This document shows, piece by piece, positions 30,266-37,196 of a stretch of 46,669 nt of DNA. This stretch comes from a virus. Location of the stretch: the IMG/VR virus record IMGVR_UViG_3300029267_002225, positions 1 to 46,669 of that record; one strand, given 5' to 3'. How positions within the stretch are numbered: the stretch's first letter is position 1; each line of letters starts with the position of its first letter. Made by a program: the position numbers and the translations under genes. The notes beneath the pieces are model-generated. The model was not told the DNA's origin. It did no database searches and saw only the letters and a list, made by a program, of their open reading frames with translations.

Positions 30266-30288
30266 TGCAGCTCCCTCCATATTACTGT
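30259..30288 (+). promoter_or_regulatory. Possible promoter for the 30300 gene
   Basis: Perfect TTGACA at 30259-30264, 18-bp spacer, TACTGT at 30283-30288 (weak -10). Transcription would start a few bases before the ATG at 30300, giving a nearly leaderless mRNA, which fits the absence of an SD. The -35 overlaps the SD/start of the divergent RHH gene. Confidence 0.35.
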
Positions 30289-30299
30289 ATTCTTGTTTT

Positions 30300-30890
30300 A
30301 TGTCCACTTCTGAAACATCTGATTTTCCTTCCAGTCAGCCAAGCCAAGACGCGGCCGATCAAAACCCACGCAACGAATCCCGGCGGACACAGCGGGTGGT
30401 ATCGGCACCGGAACGCCGGGAGGCAACGCCACATGAGGACGGCATCCGTCGCGTTGTGCATATGCTGCCCGACGAAGCGACAGACGAACAGCGGCAGATA
30501 CTCCTGGACCTGGTGTTCTACTCAGTCCACGGCGTCGCGGAGAAGCACGGCATCGACCGAACCACCGTGTACCGCACCCTGGAACGCTATGAGCGCGAAT
30601 ATAAGGCGCTCGTGGCCGCGAAAACGGACGTGTTATGCTCTCTCTGTGAATCATCGGTATATTCCGGGCTACATCTTATCAACCGCAAGCTCGCTCTGTT
30701 GACCGAGGATGACCTGTCACCGAACAACCTGAAAAACATCGCTTCTACCACAAGCGCCGCCGCGAAGCTTCTGGAGTCCCTTAAAGCCGGTGCGGATCAA
30801 TCAGACCCCGAGGACAAGTGGCGTCAGCTCAACCGCGACGCCACAAAAGCCCTCGCCACGGTCAACAAGTCCCGATCAACCAAGCAGTAA
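30300..30890 (+). CDS. Helix-turn-helix protein, possible small terminase subunit
   Basis: Encodes 196 residues from ATG 30300. A disordered Ser/Gln/Arg-rich N-terminus (1-60) precedes a helix-turn-helix at about residues 72-100 (DLVFYSVHGVAEKHGIDRTT, then VYRTLERYE), then a long helical region (DVLCSLCESSVYSGLHLINR... KNIASTTSAAAKLLESLKAG) that could oligomerise. HTH followed by helical oligomerisation is typical of small terminase subunits, and none is seen near the large subunit. A transcription regulator is the alternative. Confidence 0.55.
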   Translation: MSTSETSDFPSSQPSQDAADQNPRNESRRTQRVVSAPERREATPHEDGIRRVVHMLPDEATDEQRQILLDLVFYSVHGVAEKHGIDRTTVYRTLERYEREYKALVAAKTDVLCSLCESSVYSGLHLINRKLALLTEDDLSPNNLKNIASTTSAAAKLLESLKAGADQSDPEDKWRQLNRDATKALATVNKSRSTKQ

Positions 30891-30938
30891 TTATCCAGAA
30901 GCCCATTGTACCCAGCACTAGCCACACCATTGGATCTG

Positions 30939-31346
30939 TCAAATATCGCACGGCATCCCCCCTTCAAGGCCAATGTCTGCCAGCGCCGAGGTGACGCTCA
31001 ACACCCGGTGCATTTCGTCCGGCGTCGGCCAGGTAGTCAGTTGCCGATGGCCTAACCAGTCTGCAAACGACTCGCACAGTCCGTCCCAGCTATACGGATC
31101 ATCAACCACCGCGTGCGTATCCGGCCAGCGCAACACCCACAGCCGGCCGTCAAGCTCCGGCCGCCGCCAGTAGTCGGTATTGTCGGACGTGTCTATTTCA
31201 ACGGGCTCGCCGTGTGCCCGGTTGGCTCGCGTAATACGCCCTACCCAGGCCGCCGCGTGGTCGTGCCGGTAGTCTGGATCATGTGCGGCCCTATAGCCCA
31301 GCATTTCCGGGCATGTGCACACCAGCAGTTCAAGTTTCATCTGCAT
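30939..31346 (-). CDS. Unknown soluble protein
   Basis: Encodes 135 residues from the ATG at 31346, which overlaps the stop of MORN E (TAATG) with GGGAGG upstream; longer upstream reading into MORN E is a false extension. Contains CTCPEM near residue 8 and a Trp/Asp-rich middle (TDYWRRPELDGRLWVLRW, DPYSWDGLCESF). It is the last gene of the leftward operon and is convergent with the 30300 gene; the 48-bp gap shows no hairpin. No family recognised. Confidence 0.65.
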   Translation of the reverse strand: MQMKLELLVCTCPEMLGYRAAHDPDYRHDHAAAWVGRITRANRAHGEPVEIDTSDNTDYWRRPELDGRLWVLRWPDTHAVVDDPYSWDGLCESFADWLGHRQLTTWPTPDEMHRVLSVTSALADIGLEGGMPCDI

Positions 31347-31744
31347 TATACCGCCTCCCTTTTTACGAGCTTGCCGTGCTCGTAGTGCGAGCGAAACCAC
31401 AATTCCCCGTTGGCGTACCACGCCTCGCAAACACCGTGCAGCTCGCCGTGCTCGAAGTGCGCGCGATACCACAATTGCCCGTTGGCGTGCCAGTCCTCGC
31501 AGACGCCGTGCAGCTTGCCGTGCTCGCAGCGCCTGCGATAGCGCAGTTGCCCGTTGGGGTGCCACCCCTCACGAACCCCCGACAATCCAAACTTCACCGC
31601 GCCCCACGCCGTGTCCAGCCCGGCCCGGCCTGCCGTCTCCAGGTCTGCCGGCCAGTCCATACCGTTTGGGAACACCTGCTCAAACAGCTCAACTTGATCT
31701 TCACAGGCGTTTTTCGCCCTCAGCATGTCTACAGTTATTTTCAT
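31346..31744 (-). CDS. MORN-like repeat protein E, 3 repeats
   Basis: Encodes 132 residues: the family N-terminal domain (MKITVDMLRAKNACEDQVEL), three 24-residue repeats and a variant tail (VKREAV). AAAAGGAGG lies upstream. It is the shortest family member with an N-terminal domain. Repeat 2 (WYRAHFEHG) matches a repeat of paralogue C. It lies on the opposite strand, about 10 kb from A-D, in the RadC operon. Function unknown. Confidence 0.78.
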   Translation of the reverse strand: MKITVDMLRAKNACEDQVELFEQVFPNGMDWPADLETAGRAGLDTAWGAVKFGLSGVREGWHPNGQLRYRRRCEHGKLHGVCEDWHANGQLWYRAHFEHGELHGVCEAWYANGELWFRSHYEHGKLVKREAV

Positions 31745-31775
31745 CGTAACCTCCTTTTAAGTTCACCCTGTCTTA

Positions 31776-32123
31776 CTACTTACGCCGGGTTGCTCCTGCC
31801 AGGAACGCATTGACCATTTGAGCCTGTTCGCCGCGCTCGTGGACCTGGATATAACAGTTGTAAGTATCCATCATCACTCCTGTATTGCGATCTGTGCTCT
31901 GCTTGTATACCACCTGCAGTCGTGAGGTGCCGTTTTCGTATCGCAGCAATGGCTTCAGGACCGCTAACACGGCATCGATAAAAGTCCGCGTGCCAGTGAG
32001 CCGTATGCCGTCTTGGTCATACGTGCTGCCCTCATGTTTATACGGGACTGCATTCATTGCGATATTATCGGCCGTGTTGTCAGTCAATCCGGCCCAGTGT
32101 GTAAGCATTTCTTTCTTTTTCAT
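31776..32123 (-). CDS. Unknown protein
   Basis: Encodes 115 residues from the ATG at 32123 with GGGAGG upstream (the block GGGAGGTTCCAAG resembles that of the radC gene). Mixed alpha/beta: basic N-terminus, YENGTSRLQVVYKQSTDRNT hairpin-like segment, HERGEQAQMVNAFLAG helix. No Cys and no membrane segment. Not recognised. Confidence 0.6.
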   Translation of the reverse strand: MKKKEMLTHWAGLTDNTADNIAMNAVPYKHEGSTYDQDGIRLTGTRTFIDAVLAVLKPLLRYENGTSRLQVVYKQSTDRNTGVMMDTYNCYIQVHERGEQAQMVNAFLAGATRRK

Positions 32124-32193
32124 CTTGGAACCTCCCTTTTTATTTCGCTCGCCCCGCCAGTCTGCTACTATGCGGATCATCCATATGCTCGTA

Positions 32194-32397
32194 TCATGCG
32201 GCGGCCGTGATTTTGCAAAAGTTAATGCTATCCCACCTGCGGCCCCGCGCCACCTCGCAGTGATCGCCGTTGAGCCTCACAAGGTTGGAGTGCTTGGGGT
32301 CAATCTTAGTGCTTCGCCAAGCCGTTGTGGCATATACCGTCATTCCTTCTGCGTGGCGTGCGTCGATCCACTTTTTGATGGTTTCGCCCCTGTTCAT
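32194..32397 (-). CDS. Small unknown protein
   Basis: Encodes 67 residues, ATGA-coupled to MORN F. Basic, with a helix (GETIKKWIDARHAEGMT) then beta-type sequence (NLVRLNGDHCEVARGRRWDS). A short DNA- or RNA-binding protein is possible. The 70-bp gap after it (32124-32193) has no obvious promoter. Confidence 0.55.
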   Translation of the reverse strand: MNRGETIKKWIDARHAEGMTVYATTAWRSTKIDPKHSNLVRLNGDHCEVARGRRWDSINFCKITAAA

Positions 32398-32642
32398 TGT
32401 TCCCTCACAAATTCGTCCACGCCAATCAGCACGCCATGCTTGTAGTGCCTGCGATAGCGCAATTTCCCGTTGCTATACCACACCTCACAGACGCCATGTC
32501 GTTCGCCGCGTTCGTAGTGCGTGCGATAGAACAATTGTCCGCTAGCGTTCCAAGTCTCACGGACGCCGTGCAGCTCGCCCCGCTCGTAACGATCGCGAAA
32601 GCGCAATCGTCCGTTGGGGTGCCGGGCTTCACGTATTTTCAT
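32394..32642 (-). CDS. MORN-like repeat protein F, N-terminal domain lost
   Basis: Encodes 82 residues: MKI then three 24-residue-type repeats (REARHPNGRLRFRDRYERGE, and so on) and a different tail (VDEFVREQ). The SD and first codons (GGAGGTTACG, ATGAAAATA) are the same as in paralogue E, but the rest of the N-terminal domain is missing, as if an internal deletion joined codon 3 to a repeat. It overlaps radC by 14 bases and is coupled by ATGA to the next gene. Confidence 0.7.
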   Translation of the reverse strand: MKIREARHPNGRLRFRDRYERGELHGVRETWNASGQLFYRTHYERGERHGVCEVWYSNGKLRYRRHYKHGVLIGVDEFVREQ

Positions 32643-33375
32643 CGTAACCTCCGTCGAAGTCTACTAGTCCATGTTCACGCAGACTCACAAACGCCGGTGC
32701 GCCGTTGATCGGTGACCCCAGCACAACGTGGTCCAACACCTTGATGTGGACAGCCTGCCCGGCCGAAACAAGCTGTCTTGTGATGCGTATGTCTTCCACT
32801 GATGGGGTCGGGTCGCCGCTGGGGTGATTGTGAGCAACAACCAACGCGACTGAGTTGCGCATTATTGCAGTTCGGAACACCTCTCGCGGGTGCACCAGGC
32901 TTGCGTCCAACAGGCCGCATGTAATCTCTACCGGCTCGCACGCCATGCGGTTTTTTCCATCAAGCGGAATCACGTAAAACTTCTCTTGCGTCGCACCATT
33001 GATCCGTGGCGTGAGCAAACGAGCTATGTCTTCCGGTGTGCGCACAGACTCTTCGTGTGTCACCCCAGTCATAGCCACTCTACGCCCTAGCTCAATGCCC
33101 GCTAGGAGCACCGCGGCCTGTTTTCCCGTCATGCCGGGACACGTTGCCAATGCGTCAACGGTCATATGCCGCACCTTAGCCAGTGGCACGCTGGCCAGAA
33201 GACCCCTCGCCAAATCCATTGCGTTGTGTTTCCTGTTTCCAGTGAGCATACATGCCACCAGTGCGGCCTCATCCAGGTTGTCGACCCCCTGTCTCCGTAG
33301 GGCATCAGCAGGCCGTAAGGCCGTGGGCATTTCTGCCACGGTTGTTGTCGATTCTCGCACAGTCCAGTTTATCAT
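32629..33375 (-). CDS. radC: RadC-family JAB/MPN protein
   Basis: Encodes 248 residues from the ATG at 33375 (GGGAGG upstream; a longer start at 33423 is less likely). The N-terminal part (LRRQGVDNLDEAALVACMLT, CPGMTGKQAAVLLAGIELGR) is the helix-hairpin-helix-like region of RadC (UPF0758) proteins. The C-terminal part has the JAMM zinc site: AHNHPSGDPTPSVED at about 181-195, with His182, His184 and Asp195 or Asp188 as ligands. Intact and of usual length. RadC proteins are frequent beside phage and plasmid recombination genes; activity is still unsettled. First gene of the leftward operon. Confidence 0.88.
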   Translation of the reverse strand: MINWTVRESTTTVAEMPTALRPADALRRQGVDNLDEAALVACMLTGNRKHNAMDLARGLLASVPLAKVRHMTVDALATCPGMTGKQAAVLLAGIELGRRVAMTGVTHEESVRTPEDIARLLTPRINGATQEKFYVIPLDGKNRMACEPVEITCGLLDASLVHPREVFRTAIMRNSVALVVAHNHPSGDPTPSVEDIRITRQLVSAGQAVHIKVLDHVVLGSPINGAPAFVSLREHGLVDFDGGYDENT

Positions 33376-33426
33376 CTTGGATCCTCCCTTTCGTTTCTCG
33401 CCATTACACCCGCAACCGCCCATCGC

Positions 33427-33443
33427 AGTGCGATAATGGCACT
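33427..33443. promoter_or_regulatory. 17-bp inverted repeat (AGTGC-N7-GCACT)
   Basis: Perfect 5-bp arms around GATAATG, 52 bp upstream of the radC start. Same 5-7-5 geometry as the two TGTCG sites further right, but different arms. Candidate operator for the leftward operon. Confidence 0.45.
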
Positions 33444-33507
33444 ATCACATGCAGACCGCATGCCAATCACCACGAATGTCGCGTTTTACTACACTATTGG
33501 CTGCCAC

Positions 33508-33524
33508 TGTCGCATAATCCGACA
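33508..33524. promoter_or_regulatory. 17-bp inverted repeat TGTCGCATAATCCGACA
   Basis: TGTCG and CGACA arms around a 7-bp core. A second copy with the same arms and ends of the core lies at 33808-33824. Degenerate versions start at 33477, 33556 and 33928. Confidence 0.55.
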
Positions 33525-33750
33525 CTTTCCGCATCCGACGGCCATGGATGCACGCTGTCGCATTTCGCACATTCGCCACACCGCGCATCAGCGTTGCAAT
33601 CGTGATAACAGCCGACCAGGTGCCGGGCGTGCGCCGATGCCGGCGGGTGTATGGATACGCGCGCGCGTGTAGGGTGCCTGGCATGTGTCGGGTAAGAGAG
33701 GGGGGCGGCGAGGGGGAGTTGGGTTGGCCCGCGAGTCCCCGCTCGCCATA

Positions 33751-33794
33751 AATGAGACACTAATGAGACACTCGTGAGACACCAATGAGACACT
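33751..33794. repeat. Four tandem 11-bp iteron-like repeats
   Basis: AATGAGACACT, AATGAGACACT, CGTGAGACACC and AATGAGACACT follow each other without gaps, one per helical turn. Matching units recur at 34736. Such arrays bind initiators or repressors cooperatively on one DNA face. Confidence 0.75.
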
Positions 33795-33807
33795 TTGCCC
33801 TCTATTG

Positions 33808-33824
33808 TGTCGCGTTTTCCGACA
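33808..33824. promoter_or_regulatory. 17-bp inverted repeat TGTCGCGTTTTCCGACA
   Basis: Second copy of the TGTCGC...CCGACA site, 13 bp right of the 11-bp repeat array. Only the central bases differ from the 33508 copy. Confidence 0.55.
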
Positions 33825-34735
33825 TGTCGTGCAATCTGCAACGCATTCGCAATCTGCACGGCAACTTATTCAGCCGTCGACGCCGGGGTCGCAACTCCTT
33901 GCAATCGGCGCACTTAGCTTCGGCCAGCGTCGCATAATACCGCTTATGTTGAGTTCCCCCACATTGCCCATGACGCGCTAACCGTTGCAAACGCAATGGG
34001 TTTCCGTGTGCGACTAGCGTTGCGGTTGTGGCTCAGGCTGGATGGATGTGGGTTGCCGCCGGCCGTCATGCGGTGCCATATGGGTGCCTATTTGCAGGGG
34101 TTTGGGCCGTTCGCCTATCCGGCTGACCGGGCAGGGGGGTAGTCGTTCGCCTATCCGGGGGCCTACCCTTCCCCTCCCCCCGGCCTATCCATACCCATAC
34201 CCAACCCCGACAACCCCGAATAGTTGCAAAAACAGGCCCTGCAAGAGAGACACAAAGCTGCGAAAGAGAGGGTTCTTGGGTGGATTGCATGCAGGGTTCA
34301 AATATGCACAAGTGTGCACAACTGCGAGAGAGTAAACTTCCCCCCTTTGGAGGGGAAGCTGGGATGGTGAGACTCATGCTGTGCGCGAGATGAGTAAAGG
34401 CAACGTGTTGAGAGACGCGGCGCATGGGTTGAGCCAGGACCTGGCGCGTGTGTCGCAGACAGACGGTTCCCCGATTCTGCCGTACTGGTCCACCAGCTTG
34501 GCCTTAGTGAGGCCGAACGGTATTGGTTTCATCGCAGTGTTTTTGCAATGGTTCCCGTTGCGCGGGGTTGGCACATGGCTTTATCCCCACACAAGGTGGT
34601 CTAACCACGGAGGGCGATCACACACAGCCCGCCTTGTATGTGGTGGTATTATGGCCGGGGTGGAAGAGCAAGTCAAGGAGTAGTGGGAATAAAGAGGTTG
34701 GACAAGAAGTGCGGCTGGTGTTAGTGTGAGGGCTT

Positions 34736-34768
34736 TATGAGACACTGATGAGACACCGAGAAGACATA
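34736..34768. repeat. Second 11-bp repeat array
   Basis: TATGAGACACT and GATGAGACACC, then a degenerate GAGAAGACATA. Same unit as at 33751, in the same orientation, about 0.95 kb away, and just upstream of the first ORF of the late strand. Confidence 0.65.
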
Positions 34769-34791
34769 CCTTAGATATTTATGGAGATGAG

Positions 34792-35058
34792 ATGGGCAGC
34801 AATGATTTTGAGTTTAGTGAGCGGCTACGGGTGGCGACGCGGCTGAAAGAGGCGATGGGCGGGCTGTTGGTAGAGCTGGAATCAGCCAAGGCCGTGGTGG
34901 GGAAGCATGCTGAGCTAGACAGTGTGATTTCGATAGTAGCCGGGGTAAGTTTCCGTGCGGTTGATGTGGTACTGGGTTCAGCCGGCGGAATGGGGGATAG
35001 AGAGGTCTGTGGAGATGATTGGGCGCTGTCGGATTCTTGCGAGGCCGTCGGCGAGTAG
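34792..35058 (+). CDS. Small unknown protein upstream of the terminase
   Basis: Encodes 88 residues; GGAGATGAG lies just upstream. The first 60 residues form a plausible amphipathic helix protein (FEFSERLRVATRLKEAMGGL); the remainder is less protein-like, and the 3' end overlaps the leftward ORF at 34978. It might be an early regulator or a small terminase, being next upstream of the large subunit on the same strand. Coding status uncertain. Confidence 0.45.
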   Translation: MGSNDFEFSERLRVATRLKEAMGGLLVELESAKAVVGKHAELDSVISIVAGVSFRAVDVVLGSAGGMGDREVCGDDWALSDSCEAVGE

Positions 35059-35373
35059 TTTTCGTTTATTGGGAGGCACATGTGGTTTCCAGAGCAGAAC
35101 GAACTTCGGCAAGTCTGGGGTACATCGGAAGGAAGAGACGAGGATTTCAGCGTCCTGGCGAAGAGAGCCGTCCTCGAAGAGAAAACCGATCAGGCGGCTG
35201 CGTTGGGTTTGTGCGTAAAGGATCGGGATGTAGTTATACTTGGTCAGTTGCCCTATGGTTTGCGATTGGACGTAATGGAGTGAGCCATTTCGGAGCACGC
35301 ATGGGTGAGAGAAGATATCCTTGCGGTCGATTTGGTTATCGTGGAGCCATTGAAGAAAATCGTCTAGTTGCAT
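34978..35373 (-). CDS. Leftward ORF, possibly a decaying gene
   Basis: Encodes 131 residues with natural composition and codon use (FLQWLHDNQIDRKDIF, YIPILYAQTQRSRLIGFLFE), unlike the Arg/Gly-rich ORFs on the other strand. Yet there is no SD before the ATG at 35373, and the in-frame sequence upstream, back to a TAA near 35420, also reads like protein (RLDRLDLAVYPVS) without a start codon. A gene that lost its start, overlapped by the beginning of the terminase gene, would explain this. Function unknown. Confidence 0.4.
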   Translation of the reverse strand: MQLDDFLQWLHDNQIDRKDIFSHPCVLRNGSLHYVQSQTIGQLTKYNYIPILYAQTQRSRLIGFLFEDGSLRQDAEILVSSFRCTPDLPKFVLLWKPHVPPNKRKLLADGLARIRQRPIISTDLSIPHSAG

Positions 35374-35413
35374 GGAAACAGGGTAGACGGCGAGATCGAG
35401 GCGGTCAAGGCGA

Positions 35414-37180
35414 ATGATTTACCGGCTACCATACGGAGGAAAGTGGCACGTATTCAGCGATCGGGACCTGCTGGATATGTCCAAGCGCGGGGATGGGGAC
35501 ACGGCTGATTTTCTGCTTACGCTGTATCGGGAATATGAGCGCAATCATCTGGCTTTTTTTCTGCCGCATGGCGGGGTGCTGGACCTGCTCAACGACTGGA
35601 AGAGTGATTTTCATATTGTGCTGGCCGGCAAGCAGCGAGGGAAGACCATAGGGCTGCTGGCTTGGCTGGCGTTGCGGACATGCAAGTGTGACAAACACTG
35701 GCCGTTGTTTCAGGATCATGGCGTGATATGTCCAGAATGGACCGGACCGAAACATTGTGCGCTGGCTACCTATCGGATGGGCACGCACGCGAAGACCAAT
35801 TTGTGGCCCAAGATTGTGCGGGAGATGTTTCCGGTAGATGAGCTGCGGAAATACAGCAGCATATGGGCGAAAGAGAACGGCGCTCATGTACGGCGCGTCA
35901 ACTGGAAGAGCGGATCTCCGATGGTGGAGCTGGGAAATGGAAGCACAGTCACCATGTACAGCTACGAGCAGGGTTTGGAAGCATTTACCAGCAGCAGCTA
36001 TGATGCAGTTGCGTTCGACGAACAGCCGCCGGAAGACATATTTGACGAAGCGTTTGAGCGCGGAAAGATGCGTGAACACTACCAGACTGCGGCCGCGATG
36101 ACGCCGCACAAGATACCCGGCAATCCCTGGACTGGCGGAGGTGGATGGGTGCATCAGTTGTATCTTGGGAGCAAAGACAAAGGTATTGATGTACGCTTCA
36201 GCCGCATAGATATCGAGGATGTGCCTGATGCAATAATGAGCGCAGAGCAGAAGGCCGATGAGTATGAGCGGAATATTGCTGCACCGGAGCGGCAGGGCAA
36301 TGCTCGCGACAAGCGGCGTGGGCGTTCGAACTATTATGGGGAGTTTGAGGTCAGTGAAGGGCTTGTGTATGACAACTGGGACCCGACAGTACACGTCATT
36401 GATCCGATTGAGATACAGCCGCACTGGACTTTATGCCGTTCTGTAGACCATGGCCGTGTTCATCCCTGGGCGGGGCTATGTGGCGCGGTAACAGAGCGTG
36501 GTGATCTTGTGTTGTATCGAGAGTTCTTCCGTGTAGGTGCGTCTGTATATGAGAATGTGCGGGATTTCGTGGCTGCGTGCGGCAATGAGTTGAAAGAAAT
36601 TGGTCAGTTCGAGGGTGAGGACGGCTCCTTATACAAAGAGTACAGAGAGGTTTACAAGTCCGAAGAATACGACTTTACCGTACTGGATGGGCGGAGTTTC
36701 AAGCGGCCGACAGACGAAAGTGTTGAGACATTGGGCGAGTTGTATATTCGCCATGGTCTTGACTGCACACCGGCCAGCGGAATGCACGACACGAATGCGG
36801 TGCCGATTGTGCGGGAATGGTTCGATTGCAGTGAAGACCGGCCGCATATACTGGAATGGCTCCAGCTCAAGGACCGGGTAGTAGGCTCTGACGGCGAGCC
36901 ATTGGCAGGATCTCCGCGAATATACGTATTTCGCACATTATCCAACTTTCGGCGTGAGATAGCCGGATACATGAACCGGGAGAACGATGAGCGTCCGGTA
37001 GACCACGACAACGATCTTATGACGGCATTGAAATACATGATTCTGGCAGAGCCCCGCTATCTGGGATCAGTGCGCCATGAGACTGAGGATTCGGATGATC
37101 TGCAGGTGGAAAAAGGCTTTGAAGGGCAGCGTATTCGCTCGTTGGGCAAGAGTCAGGGGCGGTTTGTGTATCATGTGTAA
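35414..37180 (+). CDS. terL: Terminase large subunit
   Basis: Encodes 588 residues, AAGGCG upstream. ATPase: Walker A AGKQRGKT (residues 71-78), Walker B YDAVAFDE (196-203) with the catalytic Glu203. Nuclease (RNase H-like): Asp345 in SVDHGR, Asp425 in VLDGRS and Asp532/Asp534 in VDHDNDLMTALKYM. This enzyme packages DNA into the procapsid and cuts the concatemer. All key residues are intact and the length is in the normal range. It heads the packaging and head gene block; the next gene follows after 16 bases. Confidence 0.93.
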   Translation: MIYRLPYGGKWHVFSDRDLLDMSKRGDGDTADFLLTLYREYERNHLAFFLPHGGVLDLLNDWKSDFHIVLAGKQRGKTIGLLAWLALRTCKCDKHWPLFQDHGVICPEWTGPKHCALATYRMGTHAKTNLWPKIVREMFPVDELRKYSSIWAKENGAHVRRVNWKSGSPMVELGNGSTVTMYSYEQGLEAFTSSSYDAVAFDEQPPEDIFDEAFERGKMREHYQTAAAMTPHKIPGNPWTGGGGWVHQLYLGSKDKGIDVRFSRIDIEDVPDAIMSAEQKADEYERNIAAPERQGNARDKRRGRSNYYGEFEVSEGLVYDNWDPTVHVIDPIEIQPHWTLCRSVDHGRVHPWAGLCGAVTERGDLVLYREFFRVGASVYENVRDFVAACGNELKEIGQFEGEDGSLYKEYREVYKSEEYDFTVLDGRSFKRPTDESVETLGELYIRHGLDCTPASGMHDTNAVPIVREWFDCSEDRPHILEWLQLKDRVVGSDGEPLAGSPRIYVFRTLSNFRREIAGYMNRENDERPVDHDNDLMTALKYMILAEPRYLGSVRHETEDSDDLQVEKGFEGQRIRSLGKSQGRFVYHV

Positions 37181-37196
37181 GAGAGGAGAAAACACA

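Larger units (their letters stand above)
33376..34791. other. Non-coding control region (about 1.4 kb)
   Basis: Only weak ORFs are found here. Contents: 17-bp inverted repeats (33427-33443, 33508-33524, 33808-33824), two 11-bp repeat arrays (33751-33794 and 34736-34757), a pair of direct repeats GTTCGCCTATCCGG (34109-34122 and 34145-34158), a TGCACA pair 10 bp apart (34305-34320) and a CTTCCCC/GGGGAAG hairpin (34337-34358). It separates the leftward RadC operon from the rightward late operon, so early/late control and replication initiation are the likely uses. Confidence 0.6.

Noticed and set aside
33751-33794. CRISPR array
   Set aside because: Repeats are 11 bp and contiguous, without spacers; they are iteron-like.
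34286-34300. GGTTCAAAT word resembling a tRNA T-loop
   Set aside because: The flanking bases do not form a 5-bp T-stem and no cloverleaf can be drawn around it.
34042-34335. 97-residue rightward ORF in the control region
   Set aside because: Pro/Gly/Arg-rich composition, no SD, and overlaps direct repeats; looks like chance in a GC-rich region.
34381-34683. 100-residue rightward ORF
   Set aside because: No SD and atypical composition; the opposite strand is more protein-like over part of it.
35080-35283. 67-residue rightward ORF with GGGAGG three bases upstream
   Set aside because: SD spacing is too short, and it lies antisense to the better leftward reading frame. Kept as a weak alternative only.
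35019-35417. Rightward ORF ending in an ATGA overlap with the terminase start
   Set aside because: The overlap is suggestive, but the product is Arg/Gly-rich like a shadow of the leftward ORF at 34978, and it has no SD.
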